Shown: positions 1 to 8,632, counted from the first letter of the stretch. The stretch is DNA of 38,775 nucleotides from Actinomycetota bacterium (GCA_016870395.1 VGBT01000022.1:1-38775); one strand, 5' to 3'. Program-made: numbers and translations. Notes: generated by a model not told the origin, from the sequence alone.

Positions 1-191
1 GGTGCCCCCAGGGCACACCCACCCGAACCCACAGCACCGGAGCCGACCATCGAAGGACGAGGCGAAGGTGCCCCCAGGGCACACCCACCCGAACCCACAG
101 CACCGGAGCCGACCATCGAAGGACGAGGCGAAGGTGCCCCCAGGGCACACCCACCCGAACCCACAGCACCGGAGCCGACCATCGAAGGACG
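1..191. repeat. Perfect 66-bp tandem repeat, 2.9 copies
   Basis: Copies begin at 1, 67 and 133. The first two are identical over all 66 bp, and the third matches until about 191. The unit length is a multiple of three, so each copy adds 22 residues to the open frame entering the TPR-like gene. The lack of divergence points to recent slippage or unequal exchange, so copy number may vary between strains. More copies may lie to the left of the window. Confidence 0.95.
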
Positions 192-1395
192 AGAACCCTT
201 GACCCGAACCCCGACCGCCGCCCTGCTCGCCTACCGGCTCGAGCGCGCGGGGCTGCTCGACGCCCGCAGCGCCGAGGAGCTCCCGCTGGGCCCCGAGACC
301 GTCGCTCGCCGCTGCCTCAACGCCCTCACGCCCGGGCTGGCCGCGGTCGCGCTGCACCTCGGGCTTCATCGCCCGACCCGAGCCCGTTCGCACGCCGCGG
401 TGCTCTGGCTGGTACGCATCGCGAACACGACCCGACGCCTGCTGTCGGCGGACACACACGGCTGGATCGCTCGCGTCGACCGCGCGCTGCGCCGCGCCGC
501 GACCACGACCGGCCGCACGCTCGACGACCAGACCCTCGCGACCCTGCGCCGGAAGGTCGTCGACGAGATGCTCCACACCGTCGCCACCGGCCTCGAAGAC
601 GCCACCGGGGCAGACCTCACCGCGGAGGACGGCACGTGCTCGTGCGAGGTCGCCGGCACGGCGCGCGCCGAGCTCGCCCGCCGCTGGGTGACGCTCGTCG
701 AGGAGGGATTCGCGAGCGCGGACCTGCGCGCCGCCGACGAAGCGCTCGCGTGCTCCCTCGATGCCGACGCGCTCCCCAACGTCGGCGTCGCCCTCCACTA
801 CGCCCGCCTCGCAGTGCGGTGGGGCACGCCCGACGACGACCCGGCCCGGCGCATCGCCCAATGGGAGCGACTGCTCGGCGCTCACCTCGGGGTGGGCGAA
901 TGGGAGGAGGCCGCCGCCGCCGGCTCGCACGCGCTGCGTCTCGTCGAGGACCATCTCGTCCCCGGCGACCCGCTCCGCCTCGCCGTGGTCACCGGATACG
1001 CGCGTGCGCTCACCGAGTGCGACCGCGACGACGAGGCGATCGCACTCGCCCGCGACCTCGTGTGGACCTGTGAGTGTGAGTGGGGGGTCACCTCGGTGCC
1101 CAGCTGGGACGCCTACGAGCTGCTCGCCGGTGCCCTGGAGGCGAGCGGGGCGGTCGACGACGCCCTGGCCGTGCGCCGACATCGCGTCGAGCTGCACCGC
1201 GAGACGCTGCTCGACGTGGCACCGCGCCGGCTCATCGGCGCCGGCTTCGACCTCGCGAGGAGCTATTTGCGGGCGGGAGATCCCGGCGCGGCCGAGCGCA
1301 CCGCACGCGAGTGGCTCGGATGCTCCGAGGCCCGCCTCGGGCCCGGCGAGCACCTCACCCACCTGCTGCACGGGCTGGTCAGCTCGTTCGGGTGA
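1..1395 (+). CDS. TPR-like protein with proline-rich 22-aa repeats, 5' end outside window
   Basis: The frame is open from the first base to a TGA at 1393-1395, so the gene probably starts upstream of the window. The first ~64 residues are three copies of a 22-residue Pro/Glu/Thr-rich unit (core PEPTAPEPTIEGRGE) that run without a stop into a ~400-residue helical domain. That domain is Ala/Leu/Arg-rich, with alternating helix pairs such as GEWEEAAAAGSHALRLVE and DRDDEAIALARDLV spaced as in tetratricopeptide repeats, and a Cys-rich spot (TCSCEVAG). TPR arrays mediate protein-protein contacts; no catalytic domain is visible in the part seen. An alternative is translation from the TTG at 199, since AAGGACGAG lies just upstream, which would leave the repeats as leader. 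I prefer the long reading because 66 bp keeps the frame. Function unknown. Confidence 0.6.
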   Translation, partial: GAPRAHPPEPTAPEPTIEGRGEGAPRAHPPEPTAPEPTIEGRGEGAPRAHPPEPTAPEPTIEGREPLTRTPTAALLAYRLERAGLLDARSAEELPLGPETVARRCLNALTPGLAAVALHLGLHRPTRARSHAAVLWLVRIANTTRRLLSADTHGWIARVDRALRRAATTTGRTLDDQTLATLRRKVVDEMLHTVATGLEDATGADLTAEDGTCSCEVAGTARAELARRWVTLVEEGFASADLRAADEALACSLDADALPNVGVALHYARLAVRWGTPDDDPARRIAQWERLLGAHLGVGEWEEAAAAGSHALRLVEDHLVPGDPLRLAVVTGYARALTECDRDDEAIALARDLVWTCECEWGVTSVPSWDAYELLAGALEASGAVDDALAVRRHRVELHRETLLDVAPRRLIGAGFDLARSYLRAGDPGAAERTAREWLGCSEARLGPGEHLTHLLHGLVSSFG

Positions 1396-1449
1396 CGCGG
1401 TACGGGGCTCCGAGCGCGCTCCCGCTCGGTCACCGCTTCCCTATGCTCA

Positions 1450-1475
1450 GGCCCGGACCACGACGAGCCCGGGCC
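1450..1475. terminator. Stem-loop between convergent genes
   Basis: A 7-bp GC stem (GGCCCGG at 1450-1456, CCGGGCC at 1469-1475) encloses a 12-nt loop. It lies between the stop of the TPR-like gene and the stop of the convergent glyoxalase-like gene. There is no U-tract, as is common in high-GC genomes, so a terminator role is inferred from position. Confidence 0.45.
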
Positions 1476-1492
1476 GCTCGGCGAGAAGCACG

Positions 1493-1975
1493 TCAGTCGA
1501 AGTTGGTGTCGAGGAGCGGCGCGGTGAGCAGCTCGACCTGGAGGCCGTCGGGATCGCGCACGTACACGGAGTTGCGTACGCCGAGGTCGGGGCCGCGGTA
1601 CTCGATGCCGTGCTCGTGGAGCCTCGCCTTGCAAGCCTCCTACTGCTCGCGGCTCATCGAGATCGCCACGTGCTGCACACCGCCGAGCGTCTCGTGGAAC
1701 TCGGGATGCTCATAACCGGGGAAGTCGAAGAACGCGAGCAGGTTGCCATGGCCGAGGTCGAAGAAGAGGTGCGCACCGCTCGCGTAGTCGCGGTTCTCGA
1801 CGATGTCGACGAGCGGGAACCCGAGCACGTCCTGGTAAAAGGCGATAGTCGCTTCGACGTCCGAGCAGATGAACGCCGCGTGGTGCACACCACGCGCGCT
1901 CGACGCCGGGCGCTCCTCGGGCGGGCGGAGATGCTGCTGCCACCGTGCGAGCCGGGCCGCGAAGTCCTCTGGCAT
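1493..1975 (-). pseudogene. Glyoxalase/VOC-family protein interrupted by an in-frame TAG
   Basis: This is a vicinal-oxygen-chelate (glyoxalase/bleomycin-resistance/dioxygenase) protein. The N-terminal half carries GVHHAAFICSD and the LGFPLVD turn of the first module. The second module begins GGVQHVAIS and ends DPDGLQVELL, giving the usual His and Glu metal ligands. A TAG at 1640-1642 (codon 112) interrupts the frame after MSREQ. Beyond it the same frame continues with a perfectly conserved end (EACKARLHEHGIEYRGPD, then VRDPDGLQVELL) to a TGA at 1493. In relatives I remember, this site is a Trp (REQWEA), so a TGG-to-TAG change is the simplest history. The ATG at 1975 is preferred over the GTG at 1984 because a TAGCGT -10 element sits 7 nt before it. 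It is broken unless the stop is read through or is a sequencing error. Confidence 0.8.
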
Positions 1976-1982
1976 GAGCGCC

Positions 1983-1988
1983 ACGCTA
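1983..1988 (-). promoter_or_regulatory. -10 element of a leaderless start (VOC gene)
   Basis: TAGCGT on the minus strand ends 7 nt before the ATG at 1975. This matches the TANNNT-N6-9-start pattern seen before many genes in this window and suggests transcription starts at or next to the start codon. Confidence 0.45.
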
Positions 1989-2010
1989 TCGCTGACCCCG
2001 GGGAACGCCG

Positions 2011-2802
2011 ATGAGCAGCCCCCGGCGCGCGCAGGCGCGGCGCGCGGCGCGCGCCGCCGGTGCGGCGGCGGTCGCGGCCGGAGCCCGGAGCCGCGATGCG
2101 GCGCGACGCCTCGGGGCTGCGAGCCGGGAGCTGCTGGCGTCGGTTCCCCCCGAGGCGCGCCGCGAGCTGCGCGGCTCCCTGTGGCGCTTGCGCAAGATCC
2201 GGTCCCCGCACTCCGCCGCCCAGGCGTTCGAGGACGAGCTCGGCGTCCTCCTGCGCGTCGTCACCCCGGTGCTGGTGGAGCACCCCTTGCCCGTACGCCG
2301 CGAGGGCACTGCCCGCACCGTCGTCGCGGGTAGTGCCGCGCTCGCCGCTACCGGCGAGCAGATCGAGCTGGTCGTCGGGCTCTTCTCGGCCGGTGCGTCG
2401 GTTCCGGGAACGCTGCCGATCGCCCTGGCCGCGATCTTCGCCTCGATGGCCGTGGAGTGCTACGTCGCGACCTCGGTGCGCGTCCACGCGCTGCGCGAGG
2501 CCGGCGCCGTCGTCGACGCCAACGCCGTCGCGGCCGAGGTCGCGTGGGCGATGGGCGGTGCAGGCGGGCGGCCGGGTCGGGCCGGCATCACCCGCAAGGT
2601 GGTTACCCGCCTCGCGGCCCGCATGGCGTCGCGGGTGGGACGCGGGCTCGTGCCCATCGCCGGAGCCGCCTACTCGGGCTGGGACGCGCAGCGGACGGTG
2701 GTCGCGATCCACTCCCTCGGGGCGCCCGCGCCACCCCGAGCCGCCCGCCCGGTGCTCGGCGCGCTCGCACCGGGGGACGGCTCTGGAAACCGCTCCCGGT
2801 AG
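2011..2802 (+). CDS. Hypothetical Ala/Arg-rich protein with hydrophobic segments
   Basis: A 263-residue protein of unknown function. A basic Ala/Arg-rich N terminus (about 1-60) is followed by a conserved-looking stretch (LWRLRKIRSPHSAAQAFEDE). Two weakly hydrophobic segments come next, around residues 105-130 and 131-155 (LVVGLFSAGASVPGTLPIAL, AAIFASMAVECYVATSV). A C-terminal glycine-rich element (GRGLVPIAGAAYSGWDAQRT) recalls the end of EcsC-like proteins. That resemblance is an impression, not a family assignment. It stops with a TAG at 2800-2802, which also forms the first bases of the -10 box of the next gene. It is divergent from the VOC gene with only about 35 bp between starts, so the two share a control region. 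Confidence 0.6.
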   Translation: MSSPRRAQARRAARAAGAAAVAAGARSRDAARRLGAASRELLASVPPEARRELRGSLWRLRKIRSPHSAAQAFEDELGVLLRVVTPVLVEHPLPVRREGTARTVVAGSAALAATGEQIELVVGLFSAGASVPGTLPIALAAIFASMAVECYVATSVRVHALREAGAVVDANAVAAEVAWAMGGAGGRPGRAGITRKVVTRLAARMASRVGRGLVPIAGAAYSGWDAQRTVVAIHSLGAPAPPRAARPVLGALAPGDGSGNRSR

Positions 2803-2805
2803 CCT
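2800..2805 (+). promoter_or_regulatory. -10 element of a leaderless start (acyl-CoA synthetase)
   Basis: TAGCCT lies 7 nt before the ATG at 2813 and overlaps the stop codon of the upstream gene. The spacing fits a leaderless transcript, so the synthetase may be transcribed independently of the gene before it. Confidence 0.45.
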
Positions 2806-2812
2806 CGCTGCG

Positions 2813-4417
2813 ATGAGCGGCACGGCGACGACGAGCGACTGGAGCTTCCCGAGGGTCTGGGACGCGATCGCAGCCGCCGTGCCCGACCGCGTGGCCGTGG
2901 CCTGCGGGCCGGTGCAACGCACCTACGGCGAGCTGGCCGACCGGGCCGGGCGCCTCGCGTCACACCTTCACTTCCGGGGGATCCGGCCCGGGGCGAAGGT
3001 CGCCATCGACTTGGTGAACCGGCCGGAGTACCTCGAGGTGCTCTACGGCGCGCTGCTGCTCGGCGCCGTCCCTGTCAACGTCAACTACCGGTACGGCGCC
3101 GGCGAGATCGCCTACCTCCTGCGCGACGCCGAAGCCGAGGCCGTAGTCACCGAGGCCGCCTTCCTCCCTGCGGTGCTCGAGGCGGTCCGGAGCTGCGAGC
3201 CCGCCCCGATCGTGCTCGAGGTCGGTGACGACTACGAGGCCGGCCTCGACGCCGCGGGCCCCGACGGCGCCTGGCGGGACCGCCGGCCATCCGGCGACGA
3301 CCTGCTGTTCCTCTACACGGGGGGCACCACCGGCATGCCCAAGGGCGTGATGTGGCGCACGGACGACCTCTACGTCGCGCTCTGGCAGATGGGCCGCCCC
3401 GGCACGGAGCCCCCCGACCCGGTCGCGGCGGTGCGAGCAGGCAAGCAGGCGGGCACGGCGCTTCCCGCCTGCCCCCTCATGCACGGCACCGGCCTGTTCA
3501 TCACGCTCTCCACCCTGGCCGGCGGTGGGACCGTGGTGCTGATCGACCGGACCGGCCTCGACCCCGAGCTGGTGTGGGGCGAGGTCGAGCGCAACCGCGT
3601 GCAGATACTCACGATCGTCGGCGACGCGTTCGCACGCCCGCTGCTGAGCGCGCTCGATGCCACCCCCGACGCGTGGGACCTCTGCGCGCTCCGGGCGATC
3701 ACCTCGAGCGGGGTCACGTGGAGCCCCGAGACCAAGCGGGGCCTGCTCGCGCACCTCCCCGAAGTGACGCTGCTCGACTCGCTCGGAGCGTCCGAGGGTC
3801 TGATGAGCCGATCCGCCGCTCGGGCCGGCGACGGTGAGATCAAACCGGCCCGGTTCGCGGTGAACCAGCGGGTGAAGGTGCTGAGCGACGACGGCCGCGA
3901 AGTCGAGCCCGGCAGCGACGAGGTCGGGATGGTGGGCGTCGGCGGGCGCATCCCGCTCGGCTACTACCGCGACCCGGAGAAGACGGCCCAGACGTTCCGG
4001 ACCGTCGGCGGCGTCCGGTACTCGATCCCCGGCGACTACGCGACCGTCGACGCCGACGGCACGATCCGCCTGCTCGGACGCGGCTCGGCCACGGTGAACA
4101 CCGGCGGCGAGAAGGTGTACCCGGAGGAGGTCGAGCTCACGCTGCGCCAGCACGCGGACGTGTTCGACTGCGTCGTCGTCGGCGTCCCCGACGAGCGGTT
4201 CGGGGAGAAGGTGGTGGCGCTCGTGCAGCCGGTCAACGGCGACGGGACGACGGAGGACGATTTGCGTGCCTGGTGCCGTGAGCGCGGGCTCGCGGGCTAC
4301 AAGATCCCCCGCAGGGTGATCGCGCTCGACACGCTGTTGCGCGCGCCGAACGGCAAAGCCGACTACAGACTGCTGCGCGAGATCGCCCTTGAGCGACTCG
4401 CCGCGCCGGAGGGATGA
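2813..4417 (+). CDS. Acyl-CoA synthetase (AMP-forming, FadD/ANL superfamily)
   Basis: A full-length 534-residue ANL-superfamily ligase that should activate a carboxylic acid to its acyl-CoA through an acyl-adenylate. The nucleotide-binding P-loop is YTGGTTGMPKGV (about 168-179). Other core motifs present are GYYRDPEKTAQTF, GDYATVDADGTIRLLGRGS (the hinge region) and NTGGEKVYPEEVE. The C-terminal PNGKADYR carries the catalytic lysine. Family members of this type handle fatty, cyclic or steroid-derived acids; the substrate cannot be read from sequence. The ATG is fixed by a TAGCCT -10 box 7 nt upstream. Its stop overlaps the start of the NYN-S1 gene, implying coupled translation. Confidence 0.93.
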   Translation: MSGTATTSDWSFPRVWDAIAAAVPDRVAVACGPVQRTYGELADRAGRLASHLHFRGIRPGAKVAIDLVNRPEYLEVLYGALLLGAVPVNVNYRYGAGEIAYLLRDAEAEAVVTEAAFLPAVLEAVRSCEPAPIVLEVGDDYEAGLDAAGPDGAWRDRRPSGDDLLFLYTGGTTGMPKGVMWRTDDLYVALWQMGRPGTEPPDPVAAVRAGKQAGTALPACPLMHGTGLFITLSTLAGGGTVVLIDRTGLDPELVWGEVERNRVQILTIVGDAFARPLLSALDATPDAWDLCALRAITSSGVTWSPETKRGLLAHLPEVTLLDSLGASEGLMSRSAARAGDGEIKPARFAVNQRVKVLSDDGREVEPGSDEVGMVGVGGRIPLGYYRDPEKTAQTFRTVGGVRYSIPGDYATVDADGTIRLLGRGSATVNTGGEKVYPEEVELTLRQHADVFDCVVVGVPDERFGEKVVALVQPVNGDGTTEDDLRAWCRERGLAGYKIPRRVIALDTLLRAPNGKADYRLLREIALERLAAPEG

Positions 4418-5697
4418 TGGCGGACCACTTCGTGATCGACGGCTCCAACCTGGCAACGGAGGGACGCACCGAGCCGAGCCTCGCCCAGCTCCGAGACGGT
4501 GTGGCCGCGTTCCGGACGGAACACCCCGGAGCGGTCGTCACCGTCGTCGTCGACGCGAGCTTCGAGCACCGCATCGACCCTTCCGAACGCGCGGCGTTCT
4601 CCAAGGTGGCGGCGGCGGGTGACGTCGTCTCACCGCCCGCCGGCGCGGTCGGCCGGGGTGACGGGTTCCTCCTCCAGATCGCGAACCGCACCGGCGGCAC
4701 AGTGGTCTCGAACGACTCGTTCCAGGAGTTCCACGCGGAGTACGAGTGGCTGTTCGAGCCGGGGCGGCTGATCGGGGGCAAACCGGTGCCCGGGGTCGGC
4801 TGGATCTTCTCGTTGCGCCGTCCGGTGCGCGGCATCGTGAGCCGCAAGACCGTCCAGAAGGCCAAGCGCGAGGAGAAGGCCGAGAAGCAGGTCCGCGCCG
4901 CGATTGCCGAGGCCACCGCCGACGCGCTCGAGCCCGACACCCCCAAGAAGCGGCGGCGCCGCGGGGCGCGGGGTCGGGGCTCGGGGCGCGGGGAGACCAA
5001 TGAGCCAGAGGCCGTGAACGCGCCCGCGCCGTTCCTCCAGTTCGTGATCGACCATCGGCTCGGAACTGAGGTCGACGGCGTCGTCGACGCGTTTGCGTCG
5101 CACGGTGCCTTCGTCGAAGTCGACGGCGTGCGCTGCTACGTCCCGCTCTCCGCGATGGGCGACCCGCCACCGAGTCGGGCCCGCGACGTGCTCACCCGCG
5201 GCGAGACTTGCCGCTTCGTGGTGCAGGCCGTCGACGCGCCGCGGCGCGGCATCGAGCTCGGCCTTCCGGGCTTCTCCCACGTCGCCGGCGCGCCGAGCGA
5301 CGAGACCGTCGCCGCCGAGGTCCGGCGCACGCGGCCACGCAAGGGCGCGGGGACCAAGCCCGGGGGCACCGCCGCGAGGGCACCGGCCAAGACCACGAAG
5401 AAGAAGGCGGCGGTCGCGAAGACCCCGGCCAAGGAGACGACCGCCAGGAAGGCGGCGGCCAGGCCGGGAACGGCCAAGGAGACGACCGCCAGGAAGGCGG
5501 CGGCCAGGCCGGGAACGGCCAAGGAGACGACCGCCAGGAAGGCGGCGGCCAGGCCGGGAACGGCCAAGGAGACGACCGCCAGGAAGGCGGCGGCTGCCCC
5601 CGCCAAGGGCTCGGCCGGAAAGACATCGACCGCCAAGAAGGTTGCCAAGGTGGTCAAGAAGTCCGGATCCGCAACCAGACGCACGAGATCGACGTGA
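4414..5697 (+). CDS. NYN (PIN-like) RNase domain + S1 domain + histone-H1-like tail
   Basis: A 427-residue three-part protein. Residues ~1-135 form a Zc3h12a/NYN-type PIN-like ribonuclease domain, with acidic motifs FVIDGSN, VVVDASFEH, GRGDGFLLQIA and VVSNDSFQEFH in the right order for the metal-binding site. A basic charged segment (~150-195, KAKREEKAEKQ and KKRRRRGARGRG) leads to an S1/OB-like RNA-binding domain (~205-285: GTEVDGVVDAFASHGAFVEVDGVRCYVPLS). The last ~130 residues are a Lys/Ala/Pro/Thr tail resembling histone H1 or HU-like extensions, including a 15-residue repeat. I infer an RNA-processing enzyme tethered to RNA or the nucleoid. The start overlaps the synthetase stop (ATGA), and a second ATG follows immediately, better spaced from the GGAGGG at 4408-4413. 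The stop overlaps the next GTG. Confidence 0.82.
   Translation: MMADHFVIDGSNLATEGRTEPSLAQLRDGVAAFRTEHPGAVVTVVVDASFEHRIDPSERAAFSKVAAAGDVVSPPAGAVGRGDGFLLQIANRTGGTVVSNDSFQEFHAEYEWLFEPGRLIGGKPVPGVGWIFSLRRPVRGIVSRKTVQKAKREEKAEKQVRAAIAEATADALEPDTPKKRRRRGARGRGSGRGETNEPEAVNAPAPFLQFVIDHRLGTEVDGVVDAFASHGAFVEVDGVRCYVPLSAMGDPPPSRARDVLTRGETCRFVVQAVDAPRRGIELGLPGFSHVAGAPSDETVAAEVRRTRPRKGAGTKPGGTAARAPAKTTKKKAAVAKTPAKETTARKAAARPGTAKETTARKAAARPGTAKETTARKAAARPGTAKETTARKAAAAPAKGSAGKTSTAKKVAKVVKKSGSATRRTRST
5428..5595 (+). repeat. 45-bp tandem repeat coding 15-aa Lys/Ala-rich units, 3.7 copies
   Basis: Copies begin at 5428, 5473, 5518 and 5563 and look identical. Each encodes AKETTARKAAARPGT inside the basic tail of the NYN-S1 protein. 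Identity at the DNA level, not only the protein level, points to recent expansion. Such H1-like tails usually bind nucleic acid non-specifically. Confidence 0.93.
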
Positions 5698-7039
5698 TCT
5701 TCGAGCAGTTCTACCTCCAGTGCCTCTCGCATGCCTCGTACCTGGTGGGCGACGAGACCACCGGGCGGGCCGTCGTGATCGACCCACGGCGCGACGTGTC
5801 CGCGTAGCTGCGCACCGCCGAGACTCACGGGCTCACGATCGAGCGGGTGATCGAGACCCGCCTCCACGCCGACTTCCTGTCGGGGCACCTCGAGCTCGCG
5901 GCCCGCACGGGCGCGGCGATCTCCTACGGCGAGGCCGCGACCACCGACTCTTTGATCGAGCCCCTCGCGCACCGGCAACGGCTCGCACTCGGCGAGGTGA
6001 CCCTCGAGATCCGCGCCACACCGGGGCACACTCCCGAGTCGATCAGCATCGTCGTCCACGAGCACGCCGACACCGCGGCACCGTACTGCGTGTGCACCGG
6101 CGACACGCTCTTCATCGGCGAAGTCGGACGCCCCGACCTGCTCGCCGCAGCCGGTACCGGGCTCACCGCCGACGTGCTCGGACACCAGCTCTTCCACTCC
6201 CTGCACACGGAGCCGGATCCGCCTGCGGCAAGAAGCTGGCCACCGAGATCTCGTCCACAATCGGCGACCAGCGGCGCACCGACTACGCGCTCGCTCCGAT
6301 GAGCGAAGACGAGTTCGTCGCGATCGTCACCGAGGGTTCGCCGGCCGCACCTCCCTACTTCTCGTTCGACGCGCGTCGCAACCGCGAGAAGCGGCCTCTG
6401 CTGGAGGAGAACGCGCTGCCCGAGGCCCTCACCGTCGAGGCCGTGCTCGCTGCTCGCGACACCGGCGCGAAGCTGCTCGACACCCGCGAGCCATCCGACT
6501 TCGCCGCCGGACACCTGCGGGGCGCGATCAACGTCGGGCTGCAGGGACGGTTCCCCGAGTACGCGGGCAACGTGCTGCGCGCCGACCAGGAAGTCGTGCT
6601 CATGGGCGACCCGAACACCGCGCTCGAGGTGCGCGTGCGACTCGCGCGCATCGGTTACGACCGCGTCACCGACATGCTCGCCGACCCGGCACCAACCCTC
6701 GAGGACTTGGGTCGGGTGGAGCCCTCCTCCCGGCTCACCGTCGCGCAGCTGCGCGAGCGCATGGCCTCAATCGATGGCCTCGTCGTCCTCGACGTGCGCG
6801 CTCCCGGCAAGATCGCGGAGGCCGGTGAGGTGGCCGGCGCGCGCTGCATCCCGCTCTCCCGCCTCACCGCGGAGCTGGACTCGCTCGACGCCGACGCACC
6901 CACCGTCGTGCTCTGCCCGAGCGGCTACCGTTCCTCGATCGCGTCCAGCGTCCTACGCGCCGCCGGGTTCGCCGACGTGTCCGACCTCATCGGCGGGTAC
7001 GAGGCATGGGCGGTCACCGAGAAGGAGCCGATCACTTGA
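5694..7039 (+). pseudogene. MBL-fold hydrolase + two rhodanese domains (persulfide-dioxygenase-like), disrupted
   Basis: The intact family joins a metallo-beta-lactamase domain to two rhodanese domains and acts in sulfur/persulfide handling. The GTG at 5694 overlaps the previous stop. The MBL part runs from IFEQFYLQCLSHASYLVGD through TPGHTPESIS and CTGDTLFIGEVGRPDLL. Three lesions are visible. A TAG at 5805-5807 (codon 38) interrupts DPRRDVSA/LRTAETHG, where an aromatic residue is usual. The first His of the HxHxD metal motif is Arg (ETRLHADF). Near 6200-6210 the frame jumps from the LFHSLHT segment straight to PAHGAGSACGKK in another frame, losing roughly 50 bp between short direct repeats containing GCACAC. 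The rest (to 7039) is intact. It holds an inactive rhodanese (LLDTREPSDFAAGHLRGAINV) and an active-looking one with CPSGYRS. Confidence 0.85.
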
Positions 7040-7041
7040 CG

Positions 7042-7383
7042 ATGCACCAGCGCCGCGCCGTGCCCACCACCAACGTCGAAGGTCTCGGCGAGCTCGACGA
7101 CTACGTGCTGCTCGACGTACGGGAGCCCAACGAGTGGGAGGCCGGGCACGCACCGGATGCCTGGTTCTGGCCGCTGTCCAAGCTCGACGGCGTGCGCGCC
7201 GAGCTGCCGCTCGACCGGTCGATCGTGTGCATCTGCCGATCCGGGCAACGCTCCGCCAACGCCACCGAGCTCCTGCGCTCATGGGGACTCGCCGCGTTGA
7301 ACTTCGAGGGCGGGATGCGCGCCTGGGCCGAGGCCGGCCGACCGGTCGTGTGTGACGACGGCTCCGCCGGCAGCGTCATCTGA
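7042..7383 (+). CDS. Single-domain rhodanese
   Basis: A 113-residue rhodanese (thiosulfate/persulfide sulfurtransferase) with DVREPNEWEAGHAPDAWFWPL and the active-site loop CRSGQRSANA, in which the Cys carries the persulfide. The stand-alone domain completes a small sulfur-handling group with the preceding MBL-rhodanese gene. The start is the ATG at 7042, or the TTG at 7036 that overlaps the previous stop. This gene appears intact although its partner is broken. A cytoplasmic location is expected, since there is no signal peptide. Confidence 0.85.
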   Translation: MHQRRAVPTTNVEGLGELDDYVLLDVREPNEWEAGHAPDAWFWPLSKLDGVRAELPLDRSIVCICRSGQRSANATELLRSWGLAALNFEGGMRAWAEAGRPVVCDDGSAGSVI

Positions 7384-7387
7384 CCCG

Positions 7388-8632
7388 GTGGACGGCGACC
7401 GCCCCGGCGCCCCCCTGGCCGGGGTGCGCTTCCTCGACTTCTCCCGGGTCCTGTCGGGCCCGATCGCCGGCCGCGTGCTGTGCGACCCCGACGCCGCCGT
7501 GATCAAGGTCGAGCCACCGGAGGGTGACCTCATCAGGTTCGCCCGCCCGAAGGTGGGCTCGATCTCGCTGGACTAGGCGCAGCAGAACACCGGGAAGCCC
7601 AACCTGCGGCTCGACCCGCATCGCCCCGAGGCCGTCGAGCTCCTCCTCGCCGGGCACGTCGACGTGGTGCTCGAGAACTTCCGGCCCGGCGTCATGACCC
7701 TCCTCGCCCTCGGCTGGGAACAGCTCGCGGCCCCCAAACCACGGCTGGTGATGTGCTCGGTCAGCGGGTACGTCGAGGACGGTCCGTGGCGCGACCGGCG
7801 CGCCTACGCCGCGGTGGTGCACGCGGAGATGGGGCTGCTCGAGGCCGGCGGCGGCTGGCGAGCCGACGCGGCCGGCGACGGTGACGCACGCGGACACATG
7901 GCCCAAGACCCGATGAGCCACGCCTACGGGTACCCGGGCCTGCACACGAGCTCGGCGATCCTCGCCACGCTGCTCCAGCGCGAGCGCACCGGACGCGGCC
8001 AGTGGGTCGACGTCGACGTCGCCGAGGCGATGCTTTACGTAGACGACTTCACGCACTGGGACCTGTCGCCGGTCGATCCGGGCGAGCACCGGCCGAGCCT
8101 CGCGCCCCCGTTCTCCCCGATCGTCACCACCGGCGACGGGCGAGCCGCCGTGGTCGCCGGTGACCCGGCCGCACCCGGCGTGTTCGAGCAGTACCGGGTC
8201 GCGATGGAGCGGCCCGCGCTGTGTGACGACCCGCGCTTGCCGACACCGGTCCCCCGCGCGAACCGGCCCGCACTGCTCGCCCTAGTGGAGGCCTGGGCAC
8301 GCGGCTCTCCCGACGCGCTCTCGTTCGAGGCCCGCCTGAACGCGGCAGGCATCGCCAAGGGCGCGATGGGCTCACCCGGCGACGCATCCGCCACCGAGTG
8401 GACACGGGCTCGAAGCGCCATCGCGACGGTCGACGGGGACCGGGGCAGGACACTTCGGATCCCCGAGGCGCCGTGGGGCTTCTCCGATGGGCCGACCGGC
8501 GTGCACGGCACCCCCGCCGACCGGGGCGAGCACAACCGGGAGGTGCTCGCCGAGCTGCTCGGTCTCGACGACGAGACCCTCGACCGGCTGGTCGCCGAGG
8601 GCGTACTCTCGGCCCGACTCCCTCGCGCCTGA
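7388..8632 (+). pseudogene. CaiB/BaiF (class III) CoA transferase interrupted by an in-frame TAG
   Basis: A class III CoA transferase of 414 codons, moving CoA between carboxylic acids. The start is the GTG at 7388, just after the rhodanese stop. It opens GVRFLDFSRVLSGPIAGRVLCDPDAAVIKVEPPEGD. A TAG at 7574-7576 (codon 63) falls in SISLD/AQQNTGKPN, where relatives carry an aromatic residue before AQQN. The frame then continues cleanly through VVLENFRPGVM, RERTGRGQWVDVDVAEAM and a normal C terminus. At codon 180 the motif reads MSHAYGY, whereas relatives I recall have SHADVY with the catalytic Asp, so Tyr may replace it. Two independent lesions make a decayed gene more likely than a single base-call error. 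Confidence 0.8.

Noticed and set aside
1-198. CRISPR-like or promoter-repeat array
   Set aside because: The 66-bp units are directly adjacent with no variable spacers, keep one open frame and run into a coding region.
2960-4456. Long minus-strand open frame of ~500 codons opposite the acyl-CoA synthetase
   Set aside because: Arg/His/Asp/Val-rich shadow typical of GC-rich DNA; the plus strand holds a complete conserved enzyme.
4681-4695. Second LexA-like dyad (GAAC-N5-GTTC)
   Set aside because: Lies inside a coding region and has the wrong spacer length.
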